Positions 17,635-28,847 of a stretch of 64,000 nucleotides of DNA are shown in pieces. Origin of the DNA: CAYSUS01 sp964434165 (GTDB lineage Bacteria > Planctomycetota > Planctomycetia > Pirellulales > Thermoguttaceae); contig CAYSUS010000004.1 of the NCBI GenBank assembly GCA_964434165.1, positions 62,001-126,000 on the forward strand, read 5' to 3'. The notes below the pieces were generated by a model. The model was given only the letters and a program-made list of their open reading frames with translations. It had not been told where the DNA came from and made no database searches. The position numbers and the translations under genes were made by a program. How positions within the stretch are numbered: the stretch's first letter is position 1; every line of letters starts with the position of its first letter.

Positions 17635-18957
17635 ATGAAACGCCTTTCACTCGCTTGCGGTCTCCTGTTGGCTGTCGCTCTGGCCGGGCCGGCCTCGGCC
17701 GAGCCGATCGGGCTGGAGGACCTGGGGACCGGCACGGACGTGGGCAGCAAGATGACGGAGGTCAAGGACGCCGTCACCCGATTCCGCAACCGCGACTTCG
17801 ACGGCGCCCTGGAGCTGTTGAAGAAGGCCTCCGAGAAGAGCGCCGATGTGCCGCCGGCGGAAGTGATGATGGCCCAGCTCTACGCCGCGGCGAACCAGGC
17901 CAATCTGGCCGTCGGCATGCTGGAGCAGGCGATCAAGGAGGCCCCCAACGATCCGGAAGCATTCGTGATCCTCGGCGACCTGGACTTCCGCAACGGCCGG
18001 CCCACGCCCGCCAACATGATGTATTCCAAAGCCCTGGCCATGTTGCCGGAGTTCAAGGGAAGCGCGCGGCGCAAGAAGCTGCTGACGCAGCGGGTCAACG
18101 CCGGCATGGCGTCGGTGGCGGAGGTCCGGCAGGACTGGGCCGCCGCCCAGAAGCACCTGGAGGCGTGGCTGGCGGAGGATCCCGACAATGCGATCGCGCT
18201 TCAGCGAACCGCCCGGGCCCTGTTCCAGCAGAACAAGGCGGACGAGGCGCTCCAGAAGCTCCAGGAGGCCAAGAAGGCCAACGACCAGGTCCTCACGCCG
18301 CAGGCCACCTTGGCGCAGTGGTACGAGACCGCCGGGGATCGGGACAACGCGGCCAAGATGATGGTGGCCGCGCTGGAGGCCGAGCCCGACGTCCTGGCCA
18401 CGCGCCTGGCCGCCGCGCAGTGGTCGTTCAACACCGAGCAGTACGATCAGGCCAAGCAGCAGGCGGACATCGCCCTCCAGCTCGATGACACGTCGGTCCC
18501 GGCCCGGCTGCTCTCAGGTGTTATCGCACTATTCCTGAAGGACAACAAGACGGCCGAGCAGCACTTCGAGCAGGCCCACCTCATGTCGCCGGCCAACTTC
18601 GCCGCGATCAACAACCTGGCCCTGGCCCTGGCGGAGCAGGAGGAAGAGGCGAAGAAGCGCAAGGCCCTGGAGTACGCGCGGCTGGGCACGCTGCTGGGTC
18701 CCAACTCGGCCGAGGCGTTCTCCACGCTGGGCTGGGTCCTGTACCGGCTGGGACGGATCGACGAGGCGGAGCAGGCCCTGGGCAAGGCCGCCTCCTCCGG
18801 CCAGCTCAGCCCGGACACGGCCTACTACATCGCTCGGGTCTCGGTGGACCGCAACAACAGCCAGCAGGCCAGGAACCTCCTGGAGACGGCCCTGAAGGCC
18901 AAGCGGCCCTTCTCGAAGCGCCAGGAGGCGGAGGCCCTGCTCGAGCAACTGAAATAG
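17635..18957 (+). CDS. Periplasmic TPR-repeat protein
   Basis: 440 residues from ATG 17635, the first start that gives a signal peptide (cleavage near GPASAEP, residue 22); CTGGAGGGG lies upstream. Eight or so TPR units follow: VTRFRNRDFDGALELLKKAS, MMAQLYAAANQANLAVGMLE, AFVILGDLDFRNGRPTPANM, WAAAQKHLEAWLAEDPDNAI, LAQWYETAGDRDNAAKMMVA, AAQWSFNTEQYDQAKQQADI, AINNLALALAEQEEEAKKRK and ALEYARLGTLLGPNSAEAFS. The last units match the usual consensus best. It probably scaffolds a periplasmic or secretion complex. No enzymatic domain is visible. It is a single gene, followed by the terminator of the opposing Cys-rich gene. Confidence 0.9.
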   Translation: MKRLSLACGLLLAVALAGPASAEPIGLEDLGTGTDVGSKMTEVKDAVTRFRNRDFDGALELLKKASEKSADVPPAEVMMAQLYAAANQANLAVGMLEQAIKEAPNDPEAFVILGDLDFRNGRPTPANMMYSKALAMLPEFKGSARRKKLLTQRVNAGMASVAEVRQDWAAAQKHLEAWLAEDPDNAIALQRTARALFQQNKADEALQKLQEAKKANDQVLTPQATLAQWYETAGDRDNAAKMMVAALEAEPDVLATRLAAAQWSFNTEQYDQAKQQADIALQLDDTSVPARLLSGVIALFLKDNKTAEQHFEQAHLMSPANFAAINNLALALAEQEEEAKKRKALEYARLGTLLGPNSAEAFSTLGWVLYRLGRIDEAEQALGKAASSGQLSPDTAYYIARVSVDRNNSQQARNLLETALKAKRPFSKRQEAEALLEQLK

Positions 18958-18973
18958 CCGGACGCCGGCGCGC

Positions 18974-19017
18974 AAAAAAAGATCATGGTACGCCGTTCCG
19001 TCGTCATACCATGATCT
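18974..19017 (-). terminator. Intrinsic terminator of the Cys-rich secreted protein gene
   Basis: AGATCATGGTA (18980-18990) and TACCATGATCT (19007-19017) form a perfect 11-bp stem. On the minus strand it is followed by seven T (18974-18980 are A on the plus strand). This is a textbook intrinsic terminator for transcription leftward from 19552; it lacks a T-tract for the rightward TPR gene. Confidence 0.85.
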
Positions 19018-19141
19018 CTATCCTGAAACGGGACACGGGGTGTCCCGCCCTCCCGGCAGGCTGGTATCAAGTGTATCGGCGCCGAAGGCCGCACGCCTGA
19101 AGCCGGTTTTGCAGATTCCTCCGCGCGCAGGGCACAGGCGC

Positions 19142-19552
19142 TCAGAACGCCCGCGGCACGCCGAGGCGCGGGTTGGGCACTCGGCGCCCCATGGCCGGCG
19201 TCAACGGCGGGGCCGTCTCGACGGGCGCCCAGCGAGCGCCGCCGCTCGATCCGGCGCCCTCAGAATAGATGACGTGCGGGGCGCACTGACGGCACCCGCG
19301 CATCGCCGCCAGGCCTCCGCCCATCCCGAAGAAGCGTCCCGGCTCGCGGCAATACCCGTCCCACACGTTCGTGCAGCAGTTCGGCACGCACTCGCAGCAG
19401 CCGGGAGCCAGACCATACATCGGCGCCCCGCAGGCGGGAGCCGCGTAGGCGGGATGGGCTGCGTGTGCGTCCCATACCGGACCGGTCGCCGACGACCGGC
19501 CGGCCAGTCCCGTCACAAGTGCCAAGGCCGCGATCGAGACAACCCGTAGCAT
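19142..19552 (-). CDS. Small Cys-rich secreted protein (planctomycete type)
   Basis: 136 residues; ATG 19552 with TAGGAG six bases upstream. Signal peptide of about 20 residues. The mature part has eight Cys grouped as PACGAP, GCCECVPNCCTNVWDGYC and GCRQC. The central CCxC-x3-CC-x-NVWDGYC block is one I know from many small secreted planctomycete proteins of unknown role; the Cys are presumably disulfide-bonded outside the cytoplasm and may bind metal. The rest is Pro/Gly/Ala-rich. It is a single-gene transcript with a strong terminator. No function can be given. Confidence 0.8.
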   Translation of the reverse strand: MLRVVSIAALALVTGLAGRSSATGPVWDAHAAHPAYAAPACGAPMYGLAPGCCECVPNCCTNVWDGYCREPGRFFGMGGGLAAMRGCRQCAPHVIYSEGAGSSGGARWAPVETAPPLTPAMGRRVPNPRLGVPRAF

Positions 19553-19912
19553 GCTCCACTCCTATCCTGAAACACTTCAGCCGGTTCACCGACCCAAGGG
19601 GGTGGGAGCCGCCTGGCGCGCGGCAATCCCGGCGCGGCGGCTTCGACGAGCGAAGCCCTTGGACCTCACTTTCCTGTCTTCGTCCGTCGCGTGCCGCCGG
19701 GGCCAATCGCGCAACTCCCCCGACGCATGCTCCGCCGATCGTCATGACGGAGACGCGGCCTGGGAAGCCTTTGCGGGCGCCGCGCGGCGGGCAAATCGCC
19801 TTGCGCGACTTCGGGAAAGAGGAGTCAGGACCCATTGGCGCAAGCGGCCCGACGGGTGCTTCGCACAAGAAAGCCATGCCCCCTTTTCCCTCCCAGGATC
19901 GTGCACGTCGGG
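19553..19912. other. Gene-free stretch with degraded repeat
   Basis: 360 bases with no convincing gene. Bases 19821-19885 (GAGTCAGGACCCATTGG onward) resemble the left arm of the hairpin repeats at 5407 and 32116, and TCCCAGGATCGTGCACG near 19888 recurs at 61293-61309 (TCCAGGATCGTGCACCG). It is probably a decayed dispersed repeat. Confidence 0.4.
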
Positions 19913-21667
19913 CTAAGGGTGGGGGCGCTCCTTGCCGCGCTTCTGCGACGCGACGATCATCGCGGCGAGCTCGGCCCGCGCGGCGTCGTAGGCCGATGGG
20001 TTCGGCTCCCAGGTGAACCACGAGGGCGTCAGGCCCAGGACCACCTCTTGCGCCGGAGCGGCGAGACCGAGGCGCTCGAGGACGGCCAGGTACTCGTAGT
20101 CCTCGATCCCGTCGCGGAGGGCCTTCAGGCGCAGGCTGGGTGCGATTCCCTCGTAACCGACGGCCCGCGCAGGATAGAGCAGGCTCCCCTCGCCGTTGAA
20201 CAGCGGGCCTCGCCCGTCCTGGCGGCGATCGAGCGTGCCGGGCTCGGTCCAGGGGTCGTCCACCTGCTTCCAGAACGACATGCCGCCCCAGTACAACAGG
20301 CCGCGAATGCGGTATCGCCACGCGGTCCAGGCCGGCACACGGTAGTGCAGCAGCGGGAAGTCGGTGTGCCACCACGGGGTCTTGTCCCGCTGGCAAAGGG
20401 CCGTGTAGGTCCAGATCGTCTCGCCCGCCGCCTGGCGCTCGGCGGCCGGCTCGGGCTTGAACAGGGAGAACAGCGGGCACCAGATGTCCACCGCGCCGTA
20501 AAGATCGCCCCACTCCTCCTTCTGGGGCCAGGTCTGCTCGACCACGAGGACCTTGACCACGGAATTCGCCTCGCGGATGGCCCGGCCCCATTTCTGCACG
20601 TAGCGATACGCCTCCGCGTCGTTGGGCTCGTCGCGGAGGTACGTGTAGAAGAGCACCGGCCGGTCGAGCCGCTCGGCCGCCTGGTCCCAGGCTGCCAGCC
20701 ACTCATGCAGCTTGTCCTTCTGGGCGACCGGGTCCTTGACCGCGCGCGAGGGGTGGGGAACGCAGAAGGCGTTGACGTGGTACTGATCGACGAACGCGCG
20801 GAAGGCGGCGATCTGATCGTCGGCTATGCGGAACGAGCCGTCGGGCTGGATCACGGGCTCCAGTGAGCCCGAGGGCGGGGTGGCATTGATCCGGTGGCGG
20901 CTGAGCAGGTTCGCGCACTGGGCCTCGACGGCCTCCCAATCGACCGGCTCCGTCTCCTTGCCCTGCTCGGCCCGCGGGCGGTAGTACCCGCGCATCCGTG
21001 CCGCCGGAGAGCCCAGTGCGGTTTGCAGCGTGGATACCCGGGGCAGCACGAAGTCCCAGACGGTCAGCGTCACGCGAACCTCCACCGCCGGGACCCCCTC
21101 GCCCGATAGCCGGTACGTGCCGCGGTACTCGCCGGGCCGCGCATCGGGCGGGACGGGCAGGTCGATCCAGAAGCCGTGGGTCTCATGGCGTGGCAGGTCG
21201 AAGGGGACGGCCTGAAGCCGTGCGCCGGACAGGGACTTGCCGGTGACCGGGTGACGAAACGGGATCAGGCCGTCGGGATACCAACCTGGCTGGAACGCGT
21301 CGTTCCGGTGGGTCGGGACAGTGATGTGCAGGGCGTGCTGGCGATAAAGCACCGCCGCCTCGGCGCGGATCGCGGCATCGCCGGGGCCGATCAGGTCGTC
21401 CGGGACGAGCGAGATGCCCCTGACCCGCTTGTCGGATCGCATGAGGATCTGAAAACTCTCCACTTCGCCCCGGGCCGCCGCCAGACGGACGTCGGTCCCT
21501 TTGCCGGGCGGGGACCCGCGCAGGACCCTTTCCGTGCGGCTGAGTGTCCAGACGCTCCAGGCGCCCTCGGCGGACGGCGGAGTCCACGCGGCCGCCGACA
21601 GGGCCGCGGCGAGGATCCACGTGCTAATCAACCAGCGGCGGCCGAGTCGATATGACGGTCTGTTCAC
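19913..21667 (-). CDS. Exported DUF4091 protein (glycoside-hydrolase-like)
   Basis: 584 residues from GTG 21667, chosen for GGAG seven bases upstream and the signal peptide that follows (WILAAALSAAAWTPPSAEGA). An N-terminal beta-sandwich (about 30-220: LAAARGEVESFQILMRSDKR; HRNDAFQPGWYPDGLIPFRH; GFWIDLPVPPDARPGEYRGT) precedes a TIM-barrel-like region with VLFYTYLRDEPNDAEAYRYV, VVEQTWPQKEEWGDLYGAVD, LLYWGGMSFWKQVDDPW and the C-terminal signature PSLRLKALRDGIEDYEYLAV, which is the hallmark of DUF4091. The DEP motif is where a catalytic acid would lie in related glycosidases. The family is abundant in polysaccharide-degrading bacteria; activity is unproven. Divergent from the phosphatase-like gene. 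Confidence 0.9.
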   Translation of the reverse strand: MNRPSYRLGRRWLISTWILAAALSAAAWTPPSAEGAWSVWTLSRTERVLRGSPPGKGTDVRLAAARGEVESFQILMRSDKRVRGISLVPDDLIGPGDAAIRAEAAVLYRQHALHITVPTHRNDAFQPGWYPDGLIPFRHPVTGKSLSGARLQAVPFDLPRHETHGFWIDLPVPPDARPGEYRGTYRLSGEGVPAVEVRVTLTVWDFVLPRVSTLQTALGSPAARMRGYYRPRAEQGKETEPVDWEAVEAQCANLLSRHRINATPPSGSLEPVIQPDGSFRIADDQIAAFRAFVDQYHVNAFCVPHPSRAVKDPVAQKDKLHEWLAAWDQAAERLDRPVLFYTYLRDEPNDAEAYRYVQKWGRAIREANSVVKVLVVEQTWPQKEEWGDLYGAVDIWCPLFSLFKPEPAAERQAAGETIWTYTALCQRDKTPWWHTDFPLLHYRVPAWTAWRYRIRGLLYWGGMSFWKQVDDPWTEPGTLDRRQDGRGPLFNGEGSLLYPARAVGYEGIAPSLRLKALRDGIEDYEYLAVLERLGLAAPAQEVVLGLTPSWFTWEPNPSAYDAARAELAAMIVASQKRGKERPHP

Positions 21668-21990
21668 GGGAATTCTCCTCCAGATCGTGGCGGGCCTTTT
21701 CGAGGGACATTGAGCAGCGCCCGCGTGACCTTGTGGGAGGAAGGACGCCTGGGCGATTGCGCGGGGGGCTTCCGTGCACCATTCTCCCTGCCCCCCGCCC
21801 TCGACACAAGTTGCCGGAGGAACCCAGGCTGGGGGCATCATCCCGAGGCCAGGTCCGCCTTTTTTCGACCGGCGCTGCCGAGGCCCGGCAGACGGCGTTG
21901 ACGCTTCCTGGCGATCGACGGTACAGTCCGCGCCCCGGCAACGCGTTGGGAATCCTCAGCCGCTTGATGTTCAGTCTCGGAGGTCCCTCG
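21668..21990. other. Divergent intergenic space
   Basis: 323 bases between the DUF4091 gene and the phosphatase-like gene. I see no clean promoter, palindrome or small gene beyond the two ribosome sites at its ends. Confidence 0.4.
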
Positions 21991-23358
21991 ATGAACTACG
22001 GCATGGGAGCGACCCCCCCGTCCCGAAGCCCTGCAACCGCGCGCCGCCGGCGCTGGCGGCGGATGCTCCTCGTCGCGGCAACGGTCGCCGGGGTCGCCGC
22101 CCTGGGCAGCTACCGGGTTTACCGCAACAACTTCAAGCGGCTCCAGGAGGTACGTCCCGGCGTGCTCTACCGCATGGGCCAGCCCAGCGAGTTCGGATTG
22201 AGCTGCCTCGCCAAGCAGTACGACGTGCGCACCGTGCTCTGTCTGCGCGAAGGAACGCCGCACCTGAAGGCGGGGCTATTCTGGGACCCGGGCGAGCCGT
22301 CCGGGGCCCTGGAAGAGACGTACTGCGCCGAACGGGGGATTCGCTTCCTTCACTGGCCGCTGGCGAACGAGGCCCACTGGCCGTGGCCCACCCCATGGCA
22401 CCTCGAGCAGTTCTACCGGCTGCTGGACGATCCCGAGAACCATCCCGTGGTGGTCCACTGCCTGGCCGGCAAGCACCGGGCGGGGACCTTCGCGGCGCTG
22501 TTCCGTCTGGAATACGACCGATGGGATCCGGAGGCAGTGCTCCAGGAGATGTACTCCTTCCGCTTCGGTCGGCAGCGGGCCGTGCAGGAACATAACCTCC
22601 GGACCTACTACCCCCGTCCCCGTCCGGATGCCCAGACCTGGGCCGCGCTGCGCGTGACCTTCGCCGGTCCGCTGGGCGGCCCGGCGCCCGACGAGTACGA
22701 AGGCCTCGTGCGCCGCCTGCGTGTATCCCGGGACGAACCGGCCGTGCGCGCGATGCTGAGCAAGTACGTTGGAGCGGATGGGCCGTTTGCCCTGCCCCTG
22801 GCCGCGCGCCTGATCGACGAGGAGACCGACCCGTTGGTGCCGGCCGCCGTGTCGCTGGCGGGCGAGGTGCTCAAGCGCGAGGAGGCCGCCCGTTCCGACT
22901 GGGCGATGGCCGCGGCCCTGGTGGCCGACTTTGGCCCGCCGGCCGCGCAGTCGAAGCTCCTTGCGCTGCTGGAGTCCGGCGCCCGCGAGAAGGAGATCTC
23001 GCCGCGATACCGGGCCCTGGTGGACGGGGCGACGGCACGCTACACCCGCAACCGCATCGCGTACCTGCGCCCCCTGGTCGAGGATAGGCGCCTGCGGCCC
23101 GAGGCGGCGGCCGAGATGTATCGCTACGCCGACACGGCCGTGGCCCGGCTCACCTCGATCCTGGACGAGGACTTCCTCCCTGCGCGCGGACCTGCGGGGC
23201 CCGAGGAATGGGACGAGGGCGTGGAGGCGGCCCAGGCGTGGTTTGCCGAGCATCCGGAGGCCGCCGAGCCGGTTGCGCTGGTGCGACCGGAGCTGCCCCC
23301 GACGATTGCCCGCAGCGCGCCGGTCCGCGTCGCAGCCCGCAGCGCCCGGGCGCCGTGA
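21991..23358 (+). CDS. Membrane-anchored tyrosine/dual-specificity phosphatase-like protein
   Basis: 455 residues from ATG 21991 (GGAGG seven bases upstream). A basic N-terminus and one membrane segment (about 24-40) anchor it. The phosphatase domain (about 50-210) has LYRMGQPSEFGL, YDVRTVLCLREG and the P-loop VVHCLAGKHRAG with Cys157 and Arg163 (CX5R). A general-acid Asp is not obvious, though EAHWPWPTP occupies that loop. After about residue 215 comes a roughly 220-residue helical region of unknown type (YEGLVRRLRVSRDEPAVRAM and on), perhaps HEAT-like. The orientation of the membrane anchor is not clear; either a cytoplasmic signalling or a periplasmic role is possible. It converges with the receiver-ATPase gene, 18 bases between stops. 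Confidence 0.82.
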   Translation: MNYGMGATPPSRSPATARRRRWRRMLLVAATVAGVAALGSYRVYRNNFKRLQEVRPGVLYRMGQPSEFGLSCLAKQYDVRTVLCLREGTPHLKAGLFWDPGEPSGALEETYCAERGIRFLHWPLANEAHWPWPTPWHLEQFYRLLDDPENHPVVVHCLAGKHRAGTFAALFRLEYDRWDPEAVLQEMYSFRFGRQRAVQEHNLRTYYPRPRPDAQTWAALRVTFAGPLGGPAPDEYEGLVRRLRVSRDEPAVRAMLSKYVGADGPFALPLAARLIDEETDPLVPAAVSLAGEVLKREEAARSDWAMAAALVADFGPPAAQSKLLALLESGAREKEISPRYRALVDGATARYTRNRIAYLRPLVEDRRLRPEAAAEMYRYADTAVARLTSILDEDFLPARGPAGPEEWDEGVEAAQAWFAEHPEAAEPVALVRPELPPTIARSAPVRVAARSARAP

Positions 23359-23376
23359 CCTTGGCGCCTCGGCGGG

Positions 23377-24267
23377 TTACCGCGTGCCGCGGCGCTTGAT
23401 GAGCGTGACCTGGCGTCCGCCCTCGGCGTACTCAACCTCGTCCATGAAGCTGCGCATCAGGACCACGCCGCGTCCGGAGAACTGGGCGATGCTCTTCGGG
23501 TCGGCCGCGTCGGGCAGGAGGCCCAGGTCGAATCCCGCCCCGTCGTCGCGCACCTGGAACACGGCCTCCTCGCCCGAGACCTTGACATCGACGTGGATGC
23601 GGCGGTCTTTCAGCGGCTCCTGGTTGCGCCGCTCCTCGACCAGGGCGTGCACCGCGTAACCGCTGGCCGTGGTCAGTTCGGCGGTCAGCTCCAGGTTGCC
23701 GTGAAGCAGGGCGTTGTTCAAGGCCTCCTTCAGCGCGACCCCCATCCGCGTGCGCTCGCCCTGGTCGCAGAAACGCGCCTGGCGGAGCAGCTCCATGACG
23801 TGCGTGACCAGAGAGTCGAGCAGCAGGCGGTCGTTCTCCAGACAGAACCGGGTGCGGGTCTCCTCGATGCAGTCCAACAGGCGGTTGTGGATCCGCTCCA
23901 GGCCGGACACCGCGGCCAGCTCGCGGACCGTCTGCACCAGCAGCTTGGCCAGGAGTTGCTTGGGGACGTAGCTGGCGGCGCCCCGCTTGAGGGCCTCGAC
24001 CGCCGTGACCTCGCTGCCCCGCGAGGTGACGATGATCACCGGCACGTGCGGGTGGAGTTCGCGCATGCGGCCGACCAGCTCCAGCCCTCCCATGCCCGGC
24101 ATGATCAGGTCGGTCACCACCGCGTCGTAGCTTGCCTCCTCGAGCTTCTGGAGCGCCTGCCCGCCGTGGATGGCCGGGACGGGCTCCATCTCGTGATCCT
24201 GCTCGAGCACGCCGCAGATGATGCGGCGGTCCATCTCCGAATCGTCCACCACGAGGATCTTGGTCAT
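23377..24267 (-). CDS. Response regulator fused to an RsbW-type ATPase domain
   Basis: 296 residues. Residues 1-120 are a receiver domain: VVDDSE, phospho-acceptor Asp53 in VVTDLIMPG, Thr81 in IIVTSRG and Lys103 in YVPK. Residues about 150-290 are a GHKL ATPase of the anti-sigma-factor (HATPase_c_2) kind: N-box ALKEALNNALLHGNLE, G1 VRDDGAGFDLG, and ISxxG2-like SGRGVVLMRSFMDEVEY. There is no DNA-binding domain. Such fusions put a serine-kinase/anti-sigma switch under phosphorelay control, giving a link from histidine kinases to partner-switching pathways. It lies 145 bases downstream of the hybrid kinase on the same strand, and I infer that they work together. A dispersed palindrome lies between them. 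Confidence 0.9.
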   Translation of the reverse strand: MTKILVVDDSEMDRRIICGVLEQDHEMEPVPAIHGGQALQKLEEASYDAVVTDLIMPGMGGLELVGRMRELHPHVPVIIVTSRGSEVTAVEALKRGAASYVPKQLLAKLLVQTVRELAAVSGLERIHNRLLDCIEETRTRFCLENDRLLLDSLVTHVMELLRQARFCDQGERTRMGVALKEALNNALLHGNLELTAELTTASGYAVHALVEERRNQEPLKDRRIHVDVKVSGEEAVFQVRDDGAGFDLGLLPDAADPKSIAQFSGRGVVLMRSFMDEVEYAEGGRQVTLIKRRGTR

Positions 24268-24336
24268 GGGAGTTGCATGGGTGAGGGGAAGGGATGCTGG
24301 CGAGAGGTCTTGCGGGAGACGATTCAGCGTACAGGG

Positions 24337-24369
24337 AGACTTCCGAAGTCTTCAAGACTCCGGAAGTCT
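24337..24369. repeat. Dispersed double palindrome ACTTCCGAAGT, copy 1
   Basis: GACTTCCGAAGTC (24338-24350) and AGACTCCGGAAGTCT (24355-24369) can each fold alone or pair together. Copies of the same design are at 39515-39576 and 50697-50730, always between genes. Confidence 0.65.
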
Positions 24370-24412
24370 GATCCACGACCTCGGACGTCCATTGGCCGTA
24401 CTGCCGCCCCGA

Positions 24413-27049
<2,637 letters not shown>

Positions 27050-27270
27050 CCGGCGACCCCTAAAACGGCTAGCCGACTGGGCCAGGAATGTTGCCGCGTA
27101 TGGTCCACTGGCCAAACCGGCATTGTGGACCAAGCTTGTTTCCATCGTGTTAGCGGCCCGCTAGGGCGGCGCTTCCCGGGGCTTGCGCGGTTTCGCCTCG
27201 GCCCCACTATGGGGTACAATCGAGAGCACCCGCAGGCACTCCCCCACCCGACTCGACCAGGCAGGCTACC

Positions 27271-28167
27271 TTGGCCTCGTACCTCCCCCGCGTCGCAGCG
27301 CCGCGTCGATTCCTGCTGGGCTCCCTCGCGGCGCTGGCGGCGCTCGTCGTCGGTGACCTCCGCCCCGCCCCCGCCGCCCCACCCCGCGTGGCCTCCGAGT
27401 GGGGACCGGTCGAGCTGGAGCTGAAGTCCGAGCTCTCGCACATCCGGGTGCGGCGCCGTGACGACCTGAGGGCACTGATCTTCGTGCGCGACAACGGCGA
27501 CGAGGCCGTCGAGACGCTCCTCCATCTGAAGCGGCCTTACGACATCCAGGCCCCCTATGCGCGATCGATGTTCGCCAGCTACCTGTTCCGGCCCGAGCCG
27601 GAGCGGGTCCTGATCGTCGGGCTTGGCGGCGGGGCCATGGTCCACTTCCTCACGCACTACGACCCCAAGGTCCAGGTCGATGCCGTGGAGATCGACCCGG
27701 CCGTGGTGAAGATCGCCGCCGAGCGGTTCGGCGTGAAGAGCCAGGGCAACGTCCGCGTCATCACCGCCGATGCCCTGGAGTTCCTCGCCCAGACCGATCA
27801 GAAGTACGACGTGATCTACATGGACGCCTTCCTCAAGCCCTCAGCCGACACCGACACCACCGGGGTGCCGCTGGCGCTGAAGACCGCCGAGTTCTACAAG
27901 TCCGTGCACAAGCGGCTCGTGCCCCAGGGCGTGATGGCCTTCAACATCAACCGGCACGAGGACCTGGAATCGGACCTGCGGACGGTTCGCGCGGCCTTCC
28001 CGCAGGTGTACGTCTTCCGGGTGGGCACCACGAACGTCGTGGCGATCGGTTCGCTCGACCCGCGGAGGAAGGGGCTCGGCGCGCTTCGCGAGGCCGCGTT
28101 CCACATCGACCGGCGACTGGAAGCGACGTTCTCGTTCCGCCGCCTGCTCTCGACGATGGCGCGGTAG
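27271..28167 (+). CDS. Spermidine-synthase-like methyltransferase-fold enzyme with export signal
   Basis: 298 residues from TTG 27271; no ATG or GTG fits better and the ribosome site is weak. The N-terminus PRRFLLGSLAALAALVVGD looks like a signal peptide with a twin-arginine-type RR-F-L-L, followed by APAAPP. The body is the SpeE-like fold: VRDNGDEAVETLLHLKRPYD, YLFRPEPERVLIVGLGGGAM (AdoMet/dcAdoMet-binding glycine loop), VDAVEIDPAVVKIAAERFGV, ITADALEFL and YDVIYMDAF. True spermidine synthases bind putrescine and are cytoplasmic, so the export signal argues for a different substrate. Many genomes have such SpeE-like paralogues with no known activity. It ends 330 bases before the B12 riboswitch and is probably transcribed separately. 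Confidence 0.83.
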   Translation: MASYLPRVAAPRRFLLGSLAALAALVVGDLRPAPAAPPRVASEWGPVELELKSELSHIRVRRRDDLRALIFVRDNGDEAVETLLHLKRPYDIQAPYARSMFASYLFRPEPERVLIVGLGGGAMVHFLTHYDPKVQVDAVEIDPAVVKIAAERFGVKSQGNVRVITADALEFLAQTDQKYDVIYMDAFLKPSADTDTTGVPLALKTAEFYKSVHKRLVPQGVMAFNINRHEDLESDLRTVRAAFPQVYVFRVGTTNVVAIGSLDPRRKGLGALREAAFHIDRRLEATFSFRRLLSTMAR

Positions 28168-28409
28168 GTCTCCCCCGCAACGTCCCCGGGTGCCCCGAAC
28201 CCGAGCCGTGCCGACACGCCCCGGCTCGGAATGCCTCGCGCACGCCTCGAGTGATGCCAGGCCCGGCTCTGAGACCCTCATCTGCTCGTGCCCAGCCCGC
28301 AGGGCGGTCGGTGCTCGCAATCGATGAGGATCGACGCACGAAAGGGAACGAGTCGACTGCGATGGCGCGCACCGCTTCGCTGACCACGAGCACGCGTTGT
28401 GGCCTGACG

Positions 28410-28425
28410 CCCCCTCAGGAGGGGG
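28410..28425 (+). terminator. GC hairpin after the SpeE-like gene
   Basis: CCCCCT-CAGG-AGGGGG forms a 6-bp stem about 240 bases past the stop codon and 85 bases before the riboswitch. Only two T follow, so the terminator call is weak. Bases 28168-28409 show nothing else. Confidence 0.35.
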
Positions 28426-28469
28426 TTGAGGGCGCAGCGCTCGTGCGCAGGATGGCAGAAGAGCGCGCT

Positions 28470-28498
28470 TTGACAACGGCCTTCGCTTCTGCTACGCT
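28470..28498 (+). promoter_or_regulatory. Candidate sigma-70 promoter of the B12 operon
   Basis: Perfect TTGACA (28470-28475), a 17-base spacer and TACGCT (28493-28498). The -10 is poor and would put the start near 28505, inside what may be the left strand of riboswitch helix P1, so either P1 is short or the true start is upstream. Confidence 0.35.
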
Positions 28499-28702
28499 GC
28501 TCGTTCGAAGGTGCGTTGGTGGTCGGCCGCCCCGCCTTGGACGGCCGACGAACAGGGAACTCCGGTGCGATTCCGGGACGGCCCCGCCGCTGTGAGCGGG
28601 CATGAAAGGGTGAGCCCAGTCTCTTTTCGGCCATTGTCGCAAAACACCACGATGCGATGAGAAGGCCGGGCTCATTCTGCTCGCGAGTCAGAAGACCTAC
28701 CA
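28495..28702 (+). promoter_or_regulatory. Cobalamin riboswitch
   Basis: The conserved core is clear: AACAGGGAAC (28551-28560), CCGGTGCGATTCCGGGACGG, then CCCCGCCGCTGTGAGCGGG, the GAGCCC / GGGCTC long-range stem enclosing the variable arm (28611-28674), and the B12 box GAGTCAGAAGACCTACC at 28685-28701 (consensus AGYCAGGARACCTGCC). CGCTG/CAGCG may close P1. This is the AdoCbl/cobalamin aptamer type (Rfam RF00174 class). Downstream, CGGTC...GACCG (28713-28740) can form a hairpin, without a U-tract, so control of translation or folding of the 145-base leader is more likely than termination. The next genes on this strand are a DUF1559 pseudopilin, a DUF4465-like protein and a corrinoid adenosyltransferase. 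Confidence 0.93.
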
Positions 28703-28847
28703 GCGCGTGTCAGTCGGTCCTCTGCGAGGGACAGAGACCGCGAACGTTGCCAGAGGCTCGGATTCCGCGTCGGCCGACGGGTTGATTCACGCGCCGCGTG
28801 CGCGTTGACCTGGCCGCCGTCCTGCGAGTCGCCGACGAACAACCCCC

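Noticed and set aside
28713..28740. Intrinsic terminator as riboswitch expression platform
   Set aside because: The hairpin CGGTC/GACCG is not followed by a T-tract, so termination is not supported.
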